Assembly (NCBI GenBank): GCA_002110485.1 | Contig: MOWL01000023.1 | Coordinates: 1-64,000, forward strand | Length of the DNA stretch: 64,000 nucleotides | DNA from: Emergomyces orientalis | Taxonomy: Eukaryota; Ascomycota; Eurotiomycetes; Onygenales; Ajellomycetaceae | Direction of reading: 5' to 3' | In this document: piece after piece, positions 56,931-64,000 of the stretch | Layout: each line of letters opens with the position of its first letter | Position numbering within the stretch: the first letter of the stretch is position 1 | The notes under the pieces: generated by a model | Seen by the model: the letters and a program-made list of their open reading frames with translations, nothing else | Databases searched by the model: none | What the model was told of the DNA's origin: nothing | Program-made: the position numbers and the translations under genes

Positions 56931-57785
56931 ATGATGTCACAACCCAAAATTGCCGATTCCCCTCCCTCGGTCACGGGAAGCGGCTCGATTTTTATCGTTC
57001 AGTGCGCTTAAAATAAACTTTTAGCTCAAAAGACTAATTCACACTAGGCCTATTTTAAAGTAACGTTATTTTAAGCTTACCTTGGCCGCAGAAAATTTAT
57101 GGTTGGCTAAATGATGTGTTTTACTTTTTTTTATTATTATGTTCCTCGATAAATATCCGAGGCCCCAGCTATACTGGACGCTTTGAGATGCCTAACGGCT
57201 TTGCATCGTGATTCAAATATTTCCTACACGTTTGAACTCGGGAATTATATTTTACCGCTGGGTCTTCTAGATGCGACTTACACCTAATGACGGGCATTTA
57301 CGCGTCATTTAAACGACTAATACCACTCTTTCAGGTTGCAATCCTCATGTATAAGACCATTTGGACAAAGACGTTAATGAAGTATTCGTCCTATCAGGTT
57401 GATATTCTTTCAGTTTAAATGTCTTTATCGGTGGATACAGAGCACCAAGATCATCGCAAATATTGACCCTGGAGTGAAACCTTGATGAAGGCTTAGCTAT
57501 CGGCTCATTATTTTTGTTAAGATACTCAGTTCTTAGAAAAAGAATCGCTTCAGCTAAAGCAAAAGCAGGTTTTGACGAAGGAAGCGTAATTTTGTAACGC
57601 CACGATAATCCGAATCCATTTTACCTTTCATCAACCTTCACCAAGATTGAAAGTCATCGACTTTTTTTGGAAGGATGGAAGATAAAAGTGTATATATAAA
57701 TTGCTTGTATAAATTACTTTTTAAATCTTAGTGCGTCCTTTCTCGTTTGTTTGGTTGTGGACACGATGACGAACAAAGATCCCCA
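56931..57785. other. Intergenic region
   Basis: AT-rich; no gene recognised. Confidence 0.45.
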
Positions 57786-58814
57786 TTACAGTCTTGGGGG
57801 ACCGATTCCAAGACTCCTACCACCATCCACGGCAATGTCGACGCCGTTGCTTTTGGGAAGGTTAGCTTCATCTCAAGCATTATGTGCCAATGAACACATT
57901 ACGACGGAAAGGGAATTTACATGTAGTTCGCAGCCGGCGAACAGAGATAGATCATTATACCGGCGATATCTTCTGGCTCCCCTAATCTTCCGCGCGGAAC
58001 AGCTGAACTCAGCTTTTCTATTCCTCCAAGATTTTCAATTAAGCCATTCGCGAGTTTTGATGGGAAAAAGCCAGGAGCGACGGTATTTGTTGTGATGTTA
58101 CGTGGTCCTAACTCAACTGCGAGATTTCTTGCCAGGTGATTTGCTGCAGCTTTCGAGACGGCATACATGATCGTGCCGTTCTCGCCGACATGAGGGACAT
58201 GTATGCCCGCAATGGAACTGACAATGATGACTCTTGATGGATTGTGACGTGTACCTGCCTCTTCTAATAATGGGGTAAACCTATCCTCAAGTCAGTAATT
58301 AAGGGACACATACTATGGTTTTGATCCAAAGGCCCTTTTCTTACAATCTAACCAAGTTGAAAACTCCACGAACATTGAGATCCAAGATCTTCTGCGAGCT
58401 CCAGTCTGGAGTTGGCTCAAATGGTCCGCCCCATGTTGCTCCGGCATTTGCAACTAAGATATCAAGCTCTGCATCACTTTTTCTGACCTCCCTGACAAGT
58501 TTTTCGATTTCATCTGTATTCGCTACATTGGCCTGGATCCCAACTGCATGTCCGGCGATACCAGGAAGCTGGTTTAACTTTTTCACCGCTTGATCGATAC
58601 CTTGTTCTCCGCCGGATTTCCTAGCAGTAATGATAACTTTTTTTGCACCAGCTAGAAGAAAGGCAGTAGCTGTATGTAGGCCAATTCCTCTAGATCCTTT
58701 AGGATAATTAGTAGGCTGATGGGCAAATCGTAAGAGTGGACCTCACCTCCTGTAACAAGGGCGACTTTGCCGTCAAGCCGGAAGAATGAATTGTAACCAC
58801 GTATTTCAGACATG
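57786..58814 (-). CDS. Short-chain dehydrogenase/reductase (classical SDR, RhlG-like)
   Basis: Four exons close in frame: 58814-58747, 58698-58345, 58280-57921 and 57849-57786 (846 bases, 281 residues), with introns of 48, 64 and 71 bases. The NADP(H)-binding TGGSRGIG is formed across the first splice. LVANAG and the catalytic pieces VIIVSSIAG (Ser) and YAVSKAAANHL (Tyr, Lys) follow, then NTVAPGFFPS and, after the last splice, NGVDIAVDGG. The length and all catalytic residues are normal for a classical SDR. The closest pattern I know is the fungal 'rhamnolipid 3-oxoacyl reductase'-type SDR. It would be a soluble NAD(P)H-dependent oxidoreductase of unknown substrate. No cluster partner is adjacent. 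Confidence 0.85.
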
Positions 58815-59703
58815 TTAACGGCGGCAATTTAACTTACTGCTTGCTTAACAGATAGCGGATGATCGTAACAAGTCCAATGAGAAAAATATTGATAGAATCT
58901 CCCAGGATTTTATACAATATTCATTGCAACTAGCTCCAGCCACTCAGCACGGAGAAGCTGTATTCCGGTTCTTAATAATTTTTCAACGGCGCAAGCTCCC
59001 CCGCAAAAACAGGAGTTGGCCTTCGTGTGCCCGCTTAAAGGTTGTTGCCTCGGAACAACTCAGGTGCGAAACTCGGCCTTCGGCATCCGCAGCCTAAAAC
59101 TAATTAAGTTCACTATCACTAGCCGACTCGCCTACAGAAATGGGAGGCTTGGCTACAGAGCCGCGAGGAAACTGATGGATTTACCTACTCTCGATCGCAT
59201 CCATATTGTGTCACAACTATTTTGAGGAATAGAGATGATGTCGGAATGTCGGAAAGACCACAGATTTGCCGTTCTCGGCACGGGGCAATCCCTCCAGGAA
59301 ACAATGGTAAAAGCCAAATGGGCAAAAAAACTGAGTTTAAGCTCGAATTATTTCACATGATACCCTCTCCCGTCGGCGATCCTATAACATATCACTATGA
59401 GTATTGGAATGACAATGTGGATTGGAAATCGCTACATTTCTTATTCTAGTTTTGTCACTATGAGATGGAACAACAAAGAAGAGACGGTGGATTAGTTCAT
59501 CAACCTGTTTCATTAAACCTATGTGGACTAACATGCCTTCATTCAATCTCTCATTCTCAAATTTGCCAAAGTTAGCCCAAACCCCAACACGCTGCCTTCT
59601 AGGCATCGGCTCGCGACATCCGACTTGTTGAAAACATCATGGTAATCGGCAGATATCCTCGATATGCTCGTTTCCATTCTTTCTGCTACATTCCAATGAG
59701 ATG
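58815..59703. other. Intergenic region between SDR and carboxypeptidase genes
   Basis: No gene recognised; it holds the SDR promoter. Confidence 0.5.
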
Positions 59704-61566
59704 TTATTCAAAATCTCCAGGAAGCGTTGTGAAACTCCCTCTTTGCGTCAAACTTTCTATTCTCCCAAGCAAGAACTCTACTGTTCTAAATGCTAATCCA
59801 GGCGTGTATTTGGGAATTTCTATAGAAGTGTTATTTGATATATTTTTCTTGGGGTGTTGAAAATTTATTATCGGGGTAACATACCGTGCCCTGCCGTCTC
59901 AGCTGTGACCCAGGTCAGCCCTCTCTCTGTGTGGACTATTCCAAGCTGCCCTGCTCCGGCATCCTGGGTGAAAGGGATCTCGGCGTTTCCTTGCACAATT
60001 TCAAGTAGGCCGGGATGATAAGGCGCAAACAATTTCTCAGATGGCATTTCCTGGAACCCTTGCGCTCCATTCCAAGTCATGTTCTGAATTGTGATTAAAC
60101 TTCCATTTAAAAAGAGAAGGAAATCGAGCGAGCCATGACCGATGATAGTATTATTTGTTTTCTCAATAACATTGGGAAGAGGTCCCAGGCCGCTTGGGGG
60201 GGATTTATCGCCTCCAGGGAAGAAATCATATTGTTCACTGCAGACCATATAGTTCGTCGGCGGGGCGTTGATGGCTTTCTGGACATCGGTTCGGTTGAAG
60301 TAGTTGTTTGGTCCGCCCGCGAGAGAAGGGAACCCCAATACATTCCAAAGGTATGGACAGAAATCTGTCAAATGATATATGTTGAAACATGGGTTGATGT
60401 ATTTCACTGCGGAAACGATGTCTTCCCATACGTTGCATTCACCACTCCCCTTCGGCGCGGTAGGTAATTTTCCTTTTGGTGGAAATTGCAATGCCTCGTC
60501 CATGAATTTGGCGTAGCCACAGGACTCAAAGCGTTCGTTTACATCCTTCACAGTGGACTCATTTAGTTGCATAACGGACTGGTAATAGTTGAGTGCCGGG
60601 ACAGCCGGGGCTAATATCGTTAATATATATTTGGGACATTAGAAGGGTATATATTTTTCCCTCACCAGTTATCATTGTGTCATCCTCATTGATTGACGGG
60701 TTAATTATCCATACTCCTTGCACATCAAAATATTCCTTATCGTCTTTCTCCAGCATCTCGTTTGCTATGTATGGAATGTACATCCCCGCATATGATTCAC
60801 CCGTGAGATAGACTTTGCGGCCAGTAAGATCAAATGTTTCCATGAACCGTTTCCAGAAATCGTTAAATTGATTAGCAACATCAATTTGATCATTCACGGT
60901 TGGTGGGCCGGGAGAGAAGCCTGTTCCAGCGGGTTGGTCAATCCAGACCATGTTGGTAAGATTCGTCCATGAATATGGATTTTTAACAGGCTCATATGTT
61001 CCAGGCTGCCAGAGAAAGGGACCATTTTCTCCGAGGAATCCGAATAAGGAACTACATCCTAAAAATATTTAATTAAATAATTTTGAGAAATATAATGTTA
61101 GGGTTAGGGTTACGGGCTAGGGTGGGTTGAGGGTTTTTTTTACCAGGGCCACCGTTAAGCCATATAACGATCTCATCAGACGCTGCATGGTTCTCTGACG
61201 GAAAAAACCAGAACCAAAGCGAAGAGTTTCCTGCAGGGCCGTTTGATAGAGTGCCAGCGTAGCTTTCCCCGATATCAAAGTTCACTTCTGGCAGATCTTC
61301 ACCACGGACAAGAAATTCTAATATATCATGGATTAGCGCTTATTTTGAACAATAATCTTCCAATTCGGAGCTTTACCTTTTGTCTTGGGGTTGAGATGTT
61401 TAAGAGGTTTATCGTCAGCGTTTCTTGAGCGCAACTCAGGGGCTGGTTTTTCAAGGTAACGTGACTTTGGGGGTACAAAATCGCGTGCTCTCTCGTGCGG
61501 GTTTGAGACGGCGAGCGTGGTGCTTAGAAAAGCTGCAACTGCAGCGATGCCATAAGAGAAATGCAT
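59704..61566 (-). CDS. Secreted serine carboxypeptidase (peptidase family S10)
   Basis: Five exons close in frame: 61566-61377, 61317-61144, 61058-60666, 60610-59885 and 59819-59704 (1599 bases, 532 residues); introns 55-85 bases. The start gives a signal peptide ([19 protein letters not shown]), then a pro-segment. Motifs in order: WLNGGPGCSS (made across a splice), [22 protein letters not shown] (catalytic Ser), [13 protein letters not shown] (catalytic Asp) and [11 protein letters not shown] (catalytic His, made by the last splice). The final exon ends with the usual [13 protein letters not shown] helix. The enzyme would remove C-terminal residues from peptides in the vacuole or outside the cell. 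Without the last intron the frame would stop at LPR and lose the end. Several N-x-S/T sites suggest glycosylation. Confidence 0.9.
61098..61112 (+). repeat. Telomere-like TTAGGG repeats inside an intron
   Basis: Two and a half TTAGGG units lie within the 85-base intron (61059-61143) of the S10 carboxypeptidase gene, followed by the degenerate GGGCTAGGGTGGG. TTAGGG is the telomere repeat of most filamentous ascomycetes. Confidence 0.7.
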
Positions 61567-64000
61567 TTTTCTTGAAGACTTGCGTCAAATGCTTCAGAAC
61601 GTTCGTGGTTAAGCAAAATCTGAAGGGTCTTCCGTTGGTGATATATCAAGGCCGACAGTACCGGCGCGCTGGTTCCCAGCACGAAACGGGAATTGTAACC
61701 AGGTGCTTGCGGGGATAACTTCGTACGGCGACATGCCGACAAGTAAATCTTTTCCTGAACGAGAAGGTATTTTCTGTCATGATGCAGGGAACCCGAGATG
61801 TTTTCCTCCCCAATCCTACGTTATCCTGACTTTACCCCCGCCGCGAGCGGAGATCTGCACAACCCCGCGTTATTCTTGCTGGTCCCATCTTTCTGGTGGT
61901 TTGATAGGCGACAACTGAAGATCCCTCCCATGTTTTCATGTCGCTAACTGGTAAGGAGCAGGCTAAAGCGTCACGAAAGTTCGCTAGCAATTGCAATGTT
62001 TGCAACAGTTCCATGTTGTAACCGGGCCCTCAACAACGAGTTCGTTGAGCCCCATCCTCGGCCGTGAATTTGTGGAGAAGGGTTGTAAGTTTCTCCAAAA
62101 GTATCCATTCTCCGCATGCTCGTTGTCCACACAGAGCTGAGAAGAGTAATGGTAATACACCACTCCACAAGATTCTCCTCTGCCAGCCGCAATGCTGTGA
62201 AATATTTCGCCCCTCATGATTTCTACGGCTCCTAATCCTACCACCCTCAAACTGCCGAGTTCATGCATTAATTTGCCTGTTGACTTTGCACAAATTTGAA
62301 TGGATTCCCGCAGGTTTGGAGAAAACACGTTGAGAATTCATGAATGTGGTACCAGCAGGAGGCTAGGGAGCATAAGAATCAGCATCAGCAACTTTCAAAC
62401 ACGATCAAGAAGTCGAGCTTATGAGATCACAACAGGAAATTCTTAAGTCACACAGCTGACTTCATGTGACTTGTTTTGTGGATAAATCAATTGTGCATCC
62501 TACTTTCGGGAGATCCAGTGCCGAAATTTTCGGATAACTATGTTGCTGGCCTGTCGTTCCGTACTCCGCAGGATTTCCACGAATTGGGGAACTGCCGTTA
62601 CCCAGGGGAAAGTGTCCAGCCTGTGATATTAACATGGAATTATTGTTGTTCAAAATCAGATTGTACCGTAAGTTCGATTCTGGACAGCCTTTGCTTTTAT
62701 TTCCTGCATCCTTTTTCTTTCTCTTTCTTTTAGAGCACATTGACAATTGACAGTCGTACGAGGTTAACCCTCAGGTGCAGAACACGAAGGTGAAAGCAAA
62801 AGATAATACTCCATTCAAAATTAAATAAATTCGGGCATCTTGGCATCCATTTATGTGGTTCCAGAATATGTCGACGGACTGGTGTATTTTGACATACCGA
62901 GCCAAGACACTCCGCTGATAATGGTGGTAATGGAGTTCCATTCTATTCTAAAAGAATACAATAAGTCCACTATTTTTCAGCGTTACCTAAGAGACCCACA
63001 GCCCTGCACCAATGCTTTCACCTTCACTTCAAATTCTCTCAACTTGAAATACTTCATTTCAGGATACTTGGACCCTTATTTCACCAAAATCTTTATTGTT
63101 CACATCTGACATGAAATTGCAACCTTGCATCTTTGACAATATTATAGGAATGTATATGGACACTGTAGATTTTCCTTTCGTTTAACATCTAACAATATTC
63201 TCAGCAATTTATAAGTGTAAAACTAAGAAATATGATATTCTCACTGCAGTAAAATTGATTCACCCAGTGATATTGAGAGCTCTGCCGTGAAAATTTCTGT
63301 CTATCTACAGGATGCTCACTGAAGGTCCATGGACCCCCCCCCCCCCCAGCTGGAAAGCCCTCGGTTATAAAGCTATCGGGATTGAGTGATGCGGGGTACC
63401 AGCTGGAGGTGCCATTTTGCTTAATGATGGAATGACAAATGACAATTCTCGGCAAACTGATGCACAGAGCTCGCCCGCCCCCTACGCTGTTGGCATAGTC
63501 CGCGATGATGCTTAATACAAAATCAGTCGGCCTGGGATGAAATTTGCCTGGATCGCGGAAATGGCTGGTCCGGCATTTGGCGAGCATTCCAGTTTCTACC
63601 CGGTTGCCATGCTTTCATATGCTCGAGACATTAGTATGTTTCATTTGCGATGTGGCAAAGTGACATCCTGCTCAGTCAAAATATGACGGGAAGCTGTCTT
63701 CCCGAGTCTCCAGCCACTGGACAGCAAAGAAGTTGGTAATCTCTTGGTTCTCACGAACGGATGGTCGCTATATTTTACTACTTTCGATCATTCGAACAGG
63801 CTACCTTCATTGACTTAAGAGTACGCGCGAGTGCCCATTTATATGCTGCAGCAACAATGCCATTTTTGTGTCTTTGAATTCGAAGTAAAGGGCGTGGCTG
63901 TTATATGATTGAGCGATGAGGTAGTCAAGGTGGAAATGTCTGAATGATTCTTCCTCCCGGTCATTCTCCTTTCCAATGAATGAAAGCGATATTTTTCAAG
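61567..64000. other. Right end of window, no recognised gene
   Basis: Short frames exist (62328-61984 minus, 62476-62733 plus, 62840-63109 plus, 63587-63201 minus) but none shows a family or splice structure I can defend. A run of 13-14 C at about 63336-63349 may disturb any frame crossing it. Part of a gene continuing beyond the window cannot be excluded. Confidence 0.4.

Noticed and set aside
62840..63109. Plus-strand frame with YVDGLVYFD
   Set aside because: It has no upstream coding continuity or splice support. A faint likeness to 55537-55818 is too short to trust.
63201..63587. 128-codon minus-strand frame
   Set aside because: It crosses a poly-C run and has no recognised domain. It may be a by-product of a gene beyond the window, but nothing supports it.

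Overview
This looks like the genome of a filamentous ascomycete (Pezizomycotina, perhaps Eurotiomycetes). The genes carry short 48-106 base introns (one of 197) with GT...AG ends. The families include a patatin/NB-ARC NLR, a DUF3435 recombinase, an ankyrin-deaminase, an S10 carboxypeptidase and a DHA1 transporter. Repeats carry C-to-T / G-to-A changes that create stop codons (TGG to TGA or TAG, CGA to TGA, CAA to TAA), as expected of repeat-induced point mutation (RIP). The organism assignment is inference; no marker gene is present.

Layout. 1-13.5 kb is an AT-rich nest of retroelements: a nearly complete EN/RT/RNase H LINE (+), pieces of a Ty3/gypsy element with three ~205-base LTR copies in mixed orientations, and the 5' part of a second LINE (-). 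13.5-17 kb has higher GC and holds a minisatellite and a broken kinase-like fragment. 17.1-20.7 kb is a third LINE (-), truncated within the RT. 20.97-26.42 kb is the most striking part: a Tc1/mariner-type unit with 27-base inverted termini (25/27 identical) and TA on both sides. It holds a stop-interrupted DD34E transposase and two open genes on the opposite strand. One encodes a zinc-ribbon/ankyrin protein with a C-terminal HAE...CxxC deaminase-like domain; the other is an uncharacterised fungal protein.

26.4-34.9 kb holds small genes with TATA-box promoters: an intact 121-residue two-exon gene, a 30-kb hypothetical gene, and an inverted pair of related SIM-like (one also RING) gene relics around an 18-base minisatellite. 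35.4-38.05 kb is a stop-riddled DUF3435 (Starship 'captain'-type tyrosine recombinase) gene reading leftward, toward the repeat-rich side.

From about 40 kb onward the window has ordinary composition and single-copy genes: an unrecognised gene with a possible frameshift (40.0-41.4), an Erv1/Erv2-type sulfhydryl oxidase (-), a DHA1 MFS transporter (-), a patatin-NB-ARC-repeat NLR with two C-terminal membrane segments and one in-frame TAG (+), a decayed gene (-), a short-chain dehydrogenase (-) and a secreted S10 carboxypeptidase (-). No operon-like logic links them. The recombinase relic near the junction, the NLR and the transposon-borne deaminase are the kinds of gene found in mobile or genome-conflict compartments of fungi. 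Exon joins reported as resolved were deduced by eye from splice signals and reading-frame closure.
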